Shown here: positions 1 to 9,237 of the stretch, piece after piece
Layout: each line of letters opens with the position of its first letter
Position numbering within the stretch: the stretch's first letter is position 1
Assembly: GCA_011365055.1 (NCBI GenBank)
Contig: RDOG01000018.1
Span: 1-64,000, forward strand
DNA: 64,000 nt
Source: Promethearchaeota archaeon
GTDB lineage: Archaea; Asgardarchaeota; Lokiarchaeia; Helarchaeales; RDOG01
Direction of reading: 5' to 3'
Translations under genes and position numbers: made by a program
Notes under the pieces: generated by a model
The model's database searches: none
What the model saw: the letters and a program-made list of their open reading frames with translations, nothing else
Told to the model about the DNA's origin: nothing

Positions 1-459
1 ACTTGTGCAGTTTGGATAGGGACTTTAGCACCTTATTTCTTCTTATTTGCACATCCTATCAATCAGATTCTCTTAATCTTTATTACTGCATCACAAGGGT
101 TCTCATTATCGGGTGCCATGTATTATGTTGACATATTGATTGGAGACGTGATAGATGAGGACGAACTGAAGTCAGGTATAAGAAGATCAGGTAGCTATTA
201 CGGAATTAATGCATTCATACATAGGTTATCCATCATATTTATGATAAGTTCTATTTTATTAGTCTTTCAAAACATGGGCTGGGATAAAAATTACATTCCT
301 ACTACAACAATAAATACAATAATTGGTTTAAAACTATTGATGTGGGTTTTCCCTGTAATTGCTTTATGTATAGCTATAGTATTTCTCGCGTGGTATGGAT
401 TACACGGTAAAAGACTTGATGACATGCGTGAACAACTCAATGAACAAAGATCCAAATAA
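1..459 (+). CDS. C-terminal part of a GPH/MFS-type sugar or cation symporter (partial)
   Basis: The frame is open from the first base of the window, so the 5' end of the gene lies outside it. About 152 residues are present. They include hydrophobic segments and the stretch GDVIDEDELKSGIR followed by GSYYGINAF, which is typical of the glycoside-pentoside-hexuronide branch of the major facilitator superfamily, where this cytoplasmic loop precedes the last two membrane helices. The tail is charged and cytoplasmic. Family known: sodium- or proton-coupled sugar uptake; the substrate cannot be read from this fragment. A T-rich tract follows the stop codon. Confidence 0.75.
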   Translation, partial: TCAVWIGTLAPYFFLFAHPINQILLIFITASQGFSLSGAMYYVDILIGDVIDEDELKSGIRRSGSYYGINAFIHRLSIIFMISSILLVFQNMGWDKNYIPTTTINTIIGLKLLMWVFPVIALCIAIVFLAWYGLHGKRLDDMREQLNEQRSK

Positions 460-484
460 ACATAATTTTTTTATTCTTTTTTTG
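460..484 (+). terminator. T-rich putative transcription terminator
   Basis: Two runs of seven T (interrupted by ATTC) start within 8 nt of the transporter stop codon. Oligo-T tracts without a hairpin are the usual archaeal termination signal. Confidence 0.4.
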
Positions 485-531
485 AAAAATATTCATTGAT
501 TTAGATTTTTTAGTAAAAAATTTTCAATTTT

Positions 532-1026
532 ATGGAGTCTTTCATCATGCCCAAAGAATATCAAGTTGATGAAACGGATTTAAAAATTATTAAATTATTA
601 GAAGAAGATTCAAAGATGAATTATAGGGAAATTGCGGATAATATTGGAGTTGCAGTCGGAACAGTTCATAATAGGATTAATAATTTAAAAGAAAATGATA
701 TTATTAAAAAATTCACGGTTGATATTGATACTGAGAAGCTCGGTTATCAAATAACTGCTGTAATTTTGATGCAAATAAAAGGAAAATTTATTGAAAAAAT
801 CGAAATGGAGTTAAAACAAAATCCACACGTGTATGGAATTTATGATACTACTGGAGATTGGGATTCTATAATTATAGTTAAGTTCAAAAAAATTGCTGAT
901 TTAAACAAATTTCTAAAAGAATTAAATACATTAGAAAATGTAGAACGAACATCAACTTCTGTTTGTTTGAATGTGGTGAAGGAAAATACTTTTTTCCCAC
1001 TTCCAGAAGAAAAACCTTCTTCTTAA
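532..1026 (+). CDS. Lrp/AsnC-family transcriptional regulator
   Basis: A 164-residue protein of normal family length. Residues about 10-60 form the AsnC-type winged helix-turn-helix (DETDLKIIKLLEED, then NYREIADNIGV and TVHNRINNLKE as recognition helix). Residues about 70-150 form the RAM ligand-binding/oligomerisation domain, with the typical GDWDSIIIVKFK strand. An alternative start is the methionine six codons in. The gene converges on the downstream minus-strand gene with a 4-nt overlap of stop codons. Ligand (usually an amino acid) and targets are unknown; it lies about 2.8 kb from glnA, so a role in nitrogen control is possible but unproven. Confidence 0.88.
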   Translation: MESFIMPKEYQVDETDLKIIKLLEEDSKMNYREIADNIGVAVGTVHNRINNLKENDIIKKFTVDIDTEKLGYQITAVILMQIKGKFIEKIEMELKQNPHVYGIYDTTGDWDSIIIVKFKKIADLNKFLKELNTLENVERTSTSVCLNVVKENTFFPLPEEKPSS

Positions 1027-3620
1027 GATTTAAAATATAATATGGCAGTTTGTTTGATGGCGTCTGCATAAATATTTATTTTATTTTCTGTAGAGCTTTC
1101 AATTACTTTAACTACATCTTGTAAATGTTCCATTTCAGGTATTAATTTAAGCAGATTATTATCTAAATTATTAAAAATTTCCCTGTTAAATTCAGCTTCT
1201 TCTCTTTGTGGATGCAACGCTAGATATAACATGTTGCTCTCGACAAGGTCATTGAAAAAATGAGTACCTAATGATACATCAGGAATTAAATTATCGTGCA
1301 TTTCAGCAATTTCACAAACAATTGAAACATTATTAATTTCTGAAAATGATACAGGAACACCTAAAGAAGGACTCGTAGTAGCCCATCTTCCAGGACCTAT
1401 TAAAATTGTTCTCATTTCGTTCAAATCGTTTTGAATATGATTTAATTTTCCAATTAATCGCGCGACTGAATAGCGTTCTTGCATGGATAACGTGCTATAA
1501 ACTTCCGGAACAACATATATCACGCGATCCACTGGTTTTGCAATACTATTGCCTATTATCGGGCCTTTAGTTTTTAAAATTATATCTTCTTTCTTAATTT
1601 CTTTTGGTTCTTCGATTTTATCCCATCCACTTTTGACTTGAAACGGTCTGCACTGTAGCACGTAAATTTTGTAGGAGATGTCATCAATGAAATTTACTGT
1701 AAATTCAACATCTACGGGGTAAGCATATGCTTTAGATAAAATTTTAAAAATTTCTTTTAAATCTGCAATAACGGGGCTTTTTAACACGCGTTTATCAAGA
1801 TCCAAAGAATAAACCAACTTTTCTCTACCCATTCGATGTAATTCTTCTTCAAGTTTATGATCTCTTGTAGCAAATAATTCTATATCAAGGCCCGTAGAAC
1901 TAGTAATTATATCATCAAAATAATTAGTCTTGAAGATATTGTCCCTTAAATTTAATATATCAACCTTATGTTGGCTATATTTTGCTTTTTCAGTTAAGTT
2001 GGCTTCCGGGCTTTTTTCTGGAGCATTTAATGCCACAATTCTCGTGTAATCGTCATCATATCTGTCTACTGCTCGAGTGCCTAAGCCAAATACTAATCGT
2101 AAAAAACCTGCTTCAGGATCGATTTCATCACTCCAGACAAAGGGATTAAACGAAAAACCAACTCCTGCTAATTGAGGATAAAATAATTCACCATAAGATG
2201 CACCAGATACTCTTTGGACTAAAATCGCCATCTGTTCATCTTGATCTAACAGATTTTTTCTTGATCGATATTGTAGTGCTTCTTCACTTAACGTGCTCTC
2301 GTAAACTTTTTTTACTGCATTGATAAAATTTTTTAATCGTTCTTCAGGTGTTCCTCTATTTGCTAGAAACACGCTCAAATATTTGCCGGAAAAAGCATTC
2401 CCATATTGGTCCTCCAACAAACTACTGCTTCTCACTATTATGGGGGATTGTCCGAAATAATATAAAATATTCTTAAACTGTTCTATTATTTCTTTAGGAA
2501 ATTTCCCATTTGCTAAAATATATCGAGCTTCAGAAGCTAGATCCAAAAAATCTTCACTTTTCCGTAATTTCTGACGTATCCACCAACAATTATTGATAAC
2601 TAAATACGTATAGAATACATCGGAACCAATAAAAAAAGAATCGTGAATTTCTAATTTATCTTCCCATTTTGTATCAGTTTTTTTTAGAATGGCTTGTGCA
2701 AGAAGTAATCCTACAGATTTACCTCCTATCAAGCCAGTTCCGATCATTCTACGCCCGATATTAAGTAAATCTGCTAAATCAAAATATTTTTTTACTAAAG
2801 GATATAAATTAGGATCTCTTGTTACTGCCATCCGAATTATTCGATCTTCTAATGCTTCAATATCTTGAAGATCATATGAACTGCTTCCTAGAGCTTGTAA
2901 CATTTGATGTGCTTGAAAAAACGTTCTTGACCAGAAATCTTGAGTTTTTGTCGTGAAATCGACCCATGGTTGCACATATTTTGCTAAAATTTCAGAAGTT
3001 TCTGCACTTTTAATCACTGGTTTGAACTTTTCATCTTCCCAAACATGTAACATGTACATTGTTGGGGAATATCGCTTCCAGACTTTTAAAGGATGTAGAT
3101 ATTTTTTATCATCCTTTTTATACACGTCTAGAATGATTTGAGCAGTATCATGAATCCTAGAAACGGTATATTGACTATGTCGACCTCTTAATAATACAAA
3201 ATACGTTCCAGTCTCAAAATCATAGAGATATGGACAGGTTAACATAAAAAAGTTTGCTAACATTCTATCGCTATACCAATCCACAGCTAATTCGCTTAAA
3301 GAATCAAAAACATAACAAGCTCCATGTCCATAATTTTCTATGACAGTAAATATCTCATTAATAAAAAATTCAAATCCGTTTTCAGGATGTAATTCAAAAA
3401 TTTGTGCTTTTACATTTTCCGGCAATAATGATTCGTGATCAGCAAATCTAAAGTAAATTAAAGTTCGATTATTCTTATCATTATCCGTACAGAACGCATG
3501 AACAAATGGGACATAATCTTCAATGGAATCCACTTGAAATACAATATTATCTCCTGGTAAAATTCCATGTAAAACTTCATCAAGCGCTTCTATACCAGTG
3601 CTAAAATAAAGCTCCACCAC
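1023..3620 (-). CDS. KaiC/RecA-like domain fused to PEP synthase ATP-grasp domain
   Basis: An 865-residue protein. Residues about 1-230 look like a KaiC/RadA fold (STGIEALDEVLHGILPGD at the start), but the Walker A loop is replaced by FQVDSIED, so ATP binding there is doubtful. Residues about 290-690 resemble the pyruvate-phosphate dikinase/PEP synthase nucleotide-binding domain: GGKSVGLLLAQAIL, then IIVRSSSLLEDQYGNAFSGKY, then GVGFSFNPF, and YVLQCRPFQ near residue 660. The phosphohistidine swivel domain (TSHAA-type motif) and the PEP-binding barrel of real PEP synthases are absent, so it is unlikely to be a complete PEP synthase. The last 170 residues are unassigned. Role unknown; a nucleotide-dependent sensor or phosphotransfer protein is a guess. 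Confidence 0.7.
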   Translation of the reverse strand: MVELYFSTGIEALDEVLHGILPGDNIVFQVDSIEDYVPFVHAFCTDNDKNNRTLIYFRFADHESLLPENVKAQIFELHPENGFEFFINEIFTVIENYGHGACYVFDSLSELAVDWYSDRMLANFFMLTCPYLYDFETGTYFVLLRGRHSQYTVSRIHDTAQIILDVYKKDDKKYLHPLKVWKRYSPTMYMLHVWEDEKFKPVIKSAETSEILAKYVQPWVDFTTKTQDFWSRTFFQAHQMLQALGSSSYDLQDIEALEDRIIRMAVTRDPNLYPLVKKYFDLADLLNIGRRMIGTGLIGGKSVGLLLAQAILKKTDTKWEDKLEIHDSFFIGSDVFYTYLVINNCWWIRQKLRKSEDFLDLASEARYILANGKFPKEIIEQFKNILYYFGQSPIIVRSSSLLEDQYGNAFSGKYLSVFLANRGTPEERLKNFINAVKKVYESTLSEEALQYRSRKNLLDQDEQMAILVQRVSGASYGELFYPQLAGVGFSFNPFVWSDEIDPEAGFLRLVFGLGTRAVDRYDDDYTRIVALNAPEKSPEANLTEKAKYSQHKVDILNLRDNIFKTNYFDDIITSSTGLDIELFATRDHKLEEELHRMGREKLVYSLDLDKRVLKSPVIADLKEIFKILSKAYAYPVDVEFTVNFIDDISYKIYVLQCRPFQVKSGWDKIEEPKEIKKEDIILKTKGPIIGNSIAKPVDRVIYVVPEVYSTLSMQERYSVARLIGKLNHIQNDLNEMRTILIGPGRWATTSPSLGVPVSFSEINNVSIVCEIAEMHDNLIPDVSLGTHFFNDLVESNMLYLALHPQREEAEFNREIFNNLDNNLLKLIPEMEHLQDVVKVIESSTENKINIYADAIKQTAILYFKS

Positions 3621-3807
3621 AAATCAACCTAAATTTCATTCATTTCTCATAATATTTTGAAAAATACACAATTATAATTTTTTTTCAAAAAAATAATATT
3701 TTCTGAATAAAAAAATATCAATTATTGCTAGAAATTTTATTATTTTTAGTATTCTATCTCAAAAATGAACAACATTCACATGTAATCTAATAAAAGTAAT
3801 ATTCTTG

Positions 3808-3840
3808 TTTGTTCAACATATATAAAATTCAGTGAACAAA
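3808..3840. promoter_or_regulatory. Inverted repeat flanking the glnA TATA box (putative nitrogen operator)
   Basis: Arms TTTGTTCA (3808-3815) and TGAACAAA (3833-3840) are perfect reverse complements separated by 17 nt. The spacer holds TATATAAAA (3819-3827), a good archaeal TATA box for glnA. A repressor dimer on the arms would cover the TATA box. A third half-site, TGAACAAC, lies at 3766-3773. The same hexamer pair precedes amt. Function is inferred. Confidence 0.5.
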
Positions 3841-3852
3841 TTATGTGAAAAG

Positions 3853-3862
3853 TTTATATATA
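3853..3862 (+). promoter_or_regulatory. Second TATA-like element upstream of glnA
   Basis: TTTATATATA lies about 63 nt before the chosen glnA start and would place a transcription start near 3885. This argues that translation begins at 3925 rather than at an upstream in-frame start. Confidence 0.35.
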
Positions 3863-3924
3863 TTGATAAAAAAAACAAAAATGTAGTAATGAATATATAC
3901 AAATCGACAAAAAAAGGTGAAAAA

Positions 3925-5283
3925 ATGCCAATTGATTTTAAAGATTCGAAGCGACCTGAAATTTGCCAACAGGTCATAAATAAGATAGAAAAATTAGGAA
4001 TAAAGTTTGTTAGGCTTCAATTTACAGATATCAATGGTATACTAAAAAGTGCATCCATGTCAACACGTGAAATCGATCATATATTAAAAAATGGACAAGG
4101 TTTCGATGGTAGTTCAATAACAGGATTCGGTGATATTGAAGAATCTGATTTGACATTGGTCCCGGACCCAACAACTTTTGCAACTTTACCTTGGAGAAGT
4201 GAAGAATTAGCCTCTGGAAGATTTTTATGCGATATTTACAATCCTGATGGTTCAAGATATGAAGGAGATCCTAGATATTGCTTGCAAAAAGCAATTAAAC
4301 GAGCGGAATCGATGGGCTATAAAATATTCATGGCTCCGGAGCTGGAATTTTTCATACTTTCCATGGAAAATGGTAACGAACCTGCCCCGATGGATTTAGG
4401 GGGTTATTTTTCATTATCTCCTGGGGATGTCACAGAAAATTTAAGAAGGGAAATTTGTGATGTTGCAGATCATTTTGGAATAACTGTCGAAATGGCACAT
4501 CACGAGGTTGCCTTAGGTCAAAATGAAATTGATTTCAGATATGGAGAAGCATTAGAGACAGCAGATAGAGCAGTGACACTCAAAATGATAATAAAAGCAA
4601 TAGCAAGCAAACATGATTTTGTTGCCACGTTTATGCCAAAACCATTCTTTGGTATAAATGGTTCGGGAATGCATTGTCATCAATCTGTTTGGACCTTAAA
4701 TGGAGAAAATGCTTTTTATGATGATAGTAAAGAAGGTTATATATCAGACACAGCACTAAAATGGATAGGGGGGCAGTTAAACTACGGTCGAGAAATGAGT
4801 GCAGTGTTAGCATCATGGCCAAATTCATACAAGAGACTTGTTCCGGGCTATGAAGCACCAGTTTATGTCGCATGGGGACATAGAAACCGCTCTCCATTAA
4901 TTCGAGTCCCAGATTTTGGAGGAAGGAAAAGTGCAGCCAGAGCAGAAATTAGATGTCCAGATCCAGCAGGGAACCCCTATTTACAGTTTGCAGTCTTAAT
5001 CCACGCAGGTCTAGAAGGAATTGAAAAAAACATAACGGCACCACCGGCAACGGATGTGAACGTATATAAAATGAATTATGACGAGCGAAAAGCAAAAGGC
5101 ATTATCTCTTTACCAGAATCCTTATCAGAAGCGTTGAATGAAATGAAAACGAGTGAATTAGTGAAAAAAGCGTTAGGGGACCAGATCTACGCCAATTTTC
5201 TAAAGATCAAGTTTAAAGAATGGGATGAATATAGGATCCACATCAGCCAATGGGAAGTTGAGCGCTACATAGAAAATCTCTGA
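3925..5283 (+). CDS. glnA: Glutamine synthetase, type I (GSI-alpha)
   Basis: Makes glutamine from glutamate, ammonium and ATP in the cytoplasm. 452 residues with GS signatures in order: FVRLQFTDINGILKS, GFDGSSITGFG, the metal-site APELEFFIL, NGSGMHCHQS and the PNSYKRLVPGYEAP region. The NLYDLP adenylylation loop of GSI-beta enzymes is absent, so this is the GSI-alpha type, controlled by feedback or transcription rather than adenylylation. The open frame extends 31 codons upstream, but ATG 3925 is chosen because GGTGA sits 4 nt before it, the upstream part has no GS homology, and TATA boxes lie inside that extension. Upstream inverted repeats suggest nitrogen regulation. Confidence 0.96.
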   Translation: MPIDFKDSKRPEICQQVINKIEKLGIKFVRLQFTDINGILKSASMSTREIDHILKNGQGFDGSSITGFGDIEESDLTLVPDPTTFATLPWRSEELASGRFLCDIYNPDGSRYEGDPRYCLQKAIKRAESMGYKIFMAPELEFFILSMENGNEPAPMDLGGYFSLSPGDVTENLRREICDVADHFGITVEMAHHEVALGQNEIDFRYGEALETADRAVTLKMIIKAIASKHDFVATFMPKPFFGINGSGMHCHQSVWTLNGENAFYDDSKEGYISDTALKWIGGQLNYGREMSAVLASWPNSYKRLVPGYEAPVYVAWGHRNRSPLIRVPDFGGRKSAARAEIRCPDPAGNPYLQFAVLIHAGLEGIEKNITAPPATDVNVYKMNYDERKAKGIISLPESLSEALNEMKTSELVKKALGDQIYANFLKIKFKEWDEYRIHISQWEVERYIENL

Positions 5284-5310
5284 TTTTATTATTTTTTTAT
5301 TTTTTATTTT
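5284..5310. terminator. T/A-rich terminator between convergent genes
   Basis: TTTTATTATTTTTTTATTTT follows the glnA stop directly and overlaps the end of the convergent gene; probably ends glnA transcripts. Confidence 0.4.
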
Positions 5311-5860
5311 GATATAAATTAGGTAGAAATTTTGGAAATTCAGCCATTTCTTCGATATTATGTTTCCTTAAATTATTTATGAACCATTTTGGAGTCTTTT
5401 CTGGTAAACGAAAAGTTGATCTCATTTTTGTACCTTCATTAATGCTTTCATATTCATGTGAAAGCCATGAAAATGGAACGTTTTTGTCATCCAGTATGCT
5501 CCCTGCTAGAACGTGCTGATAATCCGTTTTTATTGGAATTTGATCAGGATCTTCCCAACGAATTCTAAGTTTTGTGGTAATTCGTCCAATATTCTCCAAA
5601 ACAATTTGAATTTTTCCAGCATGTTTATTGGGATTAGACTCCCATTCAAAGTATTTATGAGATTTAGGATGCCAAAGCTTGTATCTTTCAGTATCATTGA
5701 TATTATCCCACCACCAATCAAGCATTTCAGGGGTGATACCTATCAATACATGGTCTACGATTAAATCAATTGTCTGACCTTTAGATTTTCTAGCATAACT
5801 TTTCATAAATGTATTAGAAATGCGTCCAATAAATCTATTAATTAAAGAAATTATAAACAC
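5297..5860 (-). CDS. PhlG-like (DAPG hydrolase fold) family protein
   Basis: 187 residues with a GTG start; a second possible start is the methionine at residue 18. The stretch ITPEMLDWWWDNI, then YKLWHPKSHKYFEW, then HVLAGSIL and the late SWLSHEYE match the family named after 2,4-diacetylphloroglucinol hydrolase PhlG, which cleaves a C-C bond using a zinc site of His and Glu residues. The His and Glu residues in WHPKSH and in the HEYE segment could be ligands. Members outside pseudomonads have unknown substrates. The first 18 residues are hydrophobic/basic and might anchor it. It converges on glnA with a 13-nt gap. Confidence 0.65.
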   Translation of the reverse strand: MFIISLINRFIGRISNTFMKSYARKSKGQTIDLIVDHVLIGITPEMLDWWWDNINDTERYKLWHPKSHKYFEWESNPNKHAGKIQIVLENIGRITTKLRIRWEDPDQIPIKTDYQHVLAGSILDDKNVPFSWLSHEYESINEGTKMRSTFRLPEKTPKWFINNLRKHNIEEMAEFPKFLPNLYQNKK

Positions 5861-6014
5861 CCTTATTTAATATATGAATGTGATTCATTAATATTTTTTA
5901 TTTTTTTATAATTCATTATATTGTCGATAGATTAAAATTATGCTTTTGAATTAACTCTAACGAGCTGATCAAGTCCTGAAGATTTAAATAAAATCAATTC
6001 CTTAGATAACATTA

Positions 6015-6572
6015 ATGTGTTTTTATATTAGTGCAATATTACCGAGGGAAACGAAGATAAAAGATATTCAGCCAATTATAGAAAAATATAAGATGGGATT
6101 CTCGTTTATAGACAATAAATCAATTATGGGACAAATAAAACAAGGGGAGCTTCATGTACGAGCCACTAGAAATTATTGTGATTGTGATTCCGTTTTAGGA
6201 TCCAATAGTACTGGAACTAGAAAAAAATTATTAATGGAGTCAAAAAAAGTTAAGAAATTAAAACAGAATGGTTGGTCTGCAGAACAAATTGATGAATGGT
6301 TAGAAGATAAGATAAAAAAAACAAAACAAACAAAGGGAAAGAAATGGTGGCCAGAATTACAAAGAAAATTGGCTAACGAATGGATTCAATTTTTGAATGA
6401 ACTCATCAATTCTGTATCTAAAATAGGACTCTTTAAACATTGGTATGAAGACAATTTAGAAGATGAAACAATAACCATCCGAGAAACAAAACGAGTTAAT
6501 TTAAATCAAGATATTTATGATACGCTCTTAAAAATGGATGAAGATATTGTATACGAATTTTATAGGAATTAA
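6015..6572 (+). CDS. Conserved hypothetical protein with CDCD motif
   Basis: 185 residues. Begins MCFYISAILPR, has a low-complexity lysine-rich middle (residues about 75-120) and a CDCDSVLG motif near residue 55 in a GELHVRATRNYCDCD context. I have seen similar starts in proteins of unknown function that combine a YISA-type strand with a CDC motif; the cysteines could bind a metal. No membrane segment. It stands alone, between two minus-strand genes. Function unknown. Confidence 0.7.
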   Translation: MCFYISAILPRETKIKDIQPIIEKYKMGFSFIDNKSIMGQIKQGELHVRATRNYCDCDSVLGSNSTGTRKKLLMESKKVKKLKQNGWSAEQIDEWLEDKIKKTKQTKGKKWWPELQRKLANEWIQFLNELINSVSKIGLFKHWYEDNLEDETITIRETKRVNLNQDIYDTLLKMDEDIVYEFYRN

Positions 6573-6611
6573 TTGATATTCTTGTTTTTGCATTATTTGC
6601 AATGATTGATT

Positions 6612-7076
6612 TCATTTTTCTTCAAGGTACATGGCATTATCGACAAATTGAAATCCTCTTTTTACATAGATTGATTTACCAGCTTCTGTTGTATCCAAAA
6701 TTATTTTTTTTATTCTTCTTTTAGTAGCTTCTTCAATCACTTTATCCAATAATACAGTACCAATACCCTGTTTTCTCCATTTTGGCTTAGTGTACATGTT
6801 CATAATATAAGCTTCTTTACCTGAAATATTTTTGTTACTAGGAGGATGGATAAGAAAACATATTCCACTTGTACCAATAATTTCGTCTCTATCTAATGCA
6901 ATCCATGCAATAAAATCTCCACTTGAAATACTTCGTTCGAAATATTGCCTTAATTTTCCCATTAATTCTGCTGATAATTTATCGTCATTCATATACTGAA
7001 TTTCACGGAGAAATTCGACTCTAAGTGTTATCAAATCGTTCAAATCATTCAGATTTGCGATTCTAAAAAATACCAT
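6612..7076 (-). CDS. GNAT-family N-acetyltransferase
   Basis: 154 residues, the usual size of a single GNAT domain. The acetyl-CoA-binding motif A is YIMNMYTKPKWRKQGIGTVLLDKVIEEA (R/Q-x-x-G-x-G/A as RKQGIG), followed by KKIILDTTEAGKSIYVKRGF, the usual strand-helix end of the fold. Transfers an acetyl group from acetyl-CoA to an amine; the substrate cannot be predicted. Single-gene unit with start codon ATG. Confidence 0.88.
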   Translation of the reverse strand: MVFFRIANLNDLNDLITLRVEFLREIQYMNDDKLSAELMGKLRQYFERSISSGDFIAWIALDRDEIIGTSGICFLIHPPSNKNISGKEAYIMNMYTKPKWRKQGIGTVLLDKVIEEATKRRIKKIILDTTEAGKSIYVKRGFQFVDNAMYLEEK

Positions 7077-7263
7077 ACGCTTTACTATTAAAGGAATAAT
7101 TTTAGTTTTTTTATCACATTAATTTTTTTTTATTTTTTTAGAAATTTATCTTATAGATAAATCTCAATTCTGAGATACTTTGTGAGGATTTTGGAGAATT
7201 ATTCAGTATTTTTCTTAAATTCCACTCATATATACAAGTATAAAAGGTAAATAAATCTTTAAA

Positions 7264-7294
7264 CTTGCTATCGCTCTTATTAAATAGCGACAAG
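7264..7294. promoter_or_regulatory. Imperfect stem-loop in the amt upstream region
   Basis: CTTG (7264-7267) pairs with CAAG (7291-7294) and TCGCT (7271-7275) with AGCGA (7286-7290), with a CTA bulge and a 10-nt loop. It lies just downstream of a TATA-like TATAAAAG (7239-7246). If transcription starts there, this is in the leader of amt. Two shorter palindromes lie upstream: ATTTATC/GATAAAT near 7144-7162 and ATCTCA/TGAGAT near 7161-7176. Role unknown. Confidence 0.3.
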
Positions 7295-7429
7295 AAACAA
7301 TGAGAAATAATTCGATTTTAAACAAGATTTTTTTTTAATTTTGATATTTTTCTAAAGCAAAAGTGTTTTTTTAGTGAAATAATTTTTAATTGTCGTTATG
7401 TTCAATATTTTTTCATAATTATTAACGAA

Positions 7430-7490
7430 TGTTCATTTTATAGATTTTTTATCTGAAATAAAAGAATTAGATCATAAATAAAAATGAACA
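7430..7490. promoter_or_regulatory. Long inverted repeat upstream of amt (putative nitrogen operator)
   Basis: Left arm TGTTCATTTTAT (7430-7441) matches the reverse complement of ATAAAAATGAACA (7478-7490) except for one extra T. A further TGTTCA lies at 7399-7404. The right arm ends 31 nt before the amt start. The same TGTTCA/TGAACA pair brackets the glnA TATA box, suggesting one regulator for both. The A/T part of the arms carries little information in this AT-rich genome. Confidence 0.4.
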
Positions 7491-7521
7491 AAAACAAGAA
7501 AAAAAAATGAGTTGATAAAAC

Positions 7522-8748
7522 ATGGTAATAGATGCAGGAACGACAGCATGGATTTTGGTCTGCGCTGCAATGGTAATGATAATGACGCCTGGTCTGGCAT
7601 TATTTTATGGAGGATTAACAAGAAAGAAGAATTTACTTTCGACGATGATGATGAGTTTTGTTGCAATAGTGGTGATTACAATACAATGGATCATAATTGG
7701 TTATGCTTTAGCATTCGGAGATTCAGTTGGAGGTTTCATTGGAGATCTACGATATTTTGGATTAATTGGTATTTTGCCAGAAACAGAATCTACCTATGCA
7801 GCAGGAATCCCTGCGTATGCATTCATTTTATTTCAATTAATGTTTGCAATAATAACTGCAGCAATAGTATCGAGTGCATTTGTTGAACGAATGAAATTCA
7901 GTGCGTATATCATCTTCCTAATTCTTTGGACGACGCTAGTTTATGATCCCATTGCACATTGGGTATGGGGATCAGGAGGTTTTCTAGGTAGCAAGTTGGG
8001 TGCATTGGATTTTGCAGGGGGTACAGTAGTTCATATTGCTTCAGGTACTGCAGCATTAGCTGGTGCATTAGTATTAGGAAAAAGAAAGGGTTTTCAAGAG
8101 CATGACATGCTTCCAAATAATGTTCCATACGTTTTAATAGGAACTGCACTTCTGTGGTTTGGATGGTTTGCCTTTAATGCAGGAAGTGCATTAGCTGCAA
8201 ATGGCACCGCAGCAAATGCTTTCATGGTAACGTTTGTTTCTTCATGTGCTGGCGGATTTGTCTGGTTATGTTTGAGTTGGTCAAAAGGAAAGCCAAGTCC
8301 CATTGGATTGGCAAGTGGAGTTCTAGCGGGTCTAGTTGGTATCACCCCAGCTGCAGGATTCGTTGGACCTTTAGAGGCTTTGATAATTGGTGGTGTAGCG
8401 GCCGCAATTGGATTTTACATGATCGAATTACGATTGAAAAAATTAAAAATAGATGAAAGCTTGGACGCATGGGCAGTACATTGCATGGGTGGTATTTGGG
8501 GTGCCATTGCAACGGGTATTTTTGCTAGTGCATGGGTTACGGCTGGTGGTGCAAGTGGTCTTATTTATGGAAATGTCTACCAATTTCTGGTTCAATTAGC
8601 TGCTGTTGGTATTACCTTTGCATATTCATTTGGTCTCACATTCATTATTCTGAAAATAATGGACTTGACCATGGGTATTAGAGTAGAAGAAAAAGCAGAA
8701 TATCTCGGATTAGATTTAGCAGAGCATGGAGAGAAAGCATATGCATGA
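7522..8748 (+). CDS. amt: Ammonium transporter Amt
   Basis: 408 residues with about 11 membrane helices, the normal Amt length. Amt signatures are clear: GLALFYGGL near the N-terminus, the helix-5 DFAGGTVVHIASG with the first of the twin pore histidines (about residue 170), and the late AVHCMGGIWGAIATGIFA with the second histidine. Conducts ammonium/ammonia across the cell membrane and is blocked by GlnK. glnK follows after 12 nt in the same operon, the classic arrangement. The 445-nt upstream region contains no gene but several palindromes and the shared TGTTCA sites, so nitrogen-regulated transcription is likely. Confidence 0.96.
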   Translation: MVIDAGTTAWILVCAAMVMIMTPGLALFYGGLTRKKNLLSTMMMSFVAIVVITIQWIIIGYALAFGDSVGGFIGDLRYFGLIGILPETESTYAAGIPAYAFILFQLMFAIITAAIVSSAFVERMKFSAYIIFLILWTTLVYDPIAHWVWGSGGFLGSKLGALDFAGGTVVHIASGTAALAGALVLGKRKGFQEHDMLPNNVPYVLIGTALLWFGWFAFNAGSALAANGTAANAFMVTFVSSCAGGFVWLCLSWSKGKPSPIGLASGVLAGLVGITPAAGFVGPLEALIIGGVAAAIGFYMIELRLKKLKIDESLDAWAVHCMGGIWGAIATGIFASAWVTAGGASGLIYGNVYQFLVQLAAVGITFAYSFGLTFIILKIMDLTMGIRVEEKAEYLGLDLAEHGEKAYA

Positions 8749-8760
8749 GGTGAGAACTAA

Positions 8761-9099
<339 letters not shown>

Positions 9100-9146
9100 T
9101 TTTTTCAAATCTTTATTTTTTACAATATTTTTTTTTTTACTTTTTT
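9100..9146 (+). terminator. Poly-T terminator of the amt-glnK operon
   Basis: A 47-nt run rich in T tracts (up to 12 in a row) directly follows the glnK stop codon. Confidence 0.45.
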
Positions 9147-9237
9147 GAATTCTTATAACCCGTCATAATTTTTTTTTAAATAAATATAATAAATAATATG
9201 ATATTTTTTGGAGCATTCAAATAGGATGTAAGAATAC

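Noticed and set aside
1023..3620. Phosphoenolpyruvate synthase (ppsA)
   Set aside because: Only the ATP-grasp part is present; the phosphohistidine and PEP-binding domains are missing.
3832..3924. Upstream 31-codon extension of glutamine synthetase
   Set aside because: It overlaps TATA boxes and the operator, lacks homology, and a good ribosome-binding site sits right before ATG 3925.
7512..7886. 124-residue open frame overlapping the start of amt
   Set aside because: It is a shadow frame of amt, with an unnatural Asn/Asp/Cys-rich composition; the amt frame carries all family motifs.
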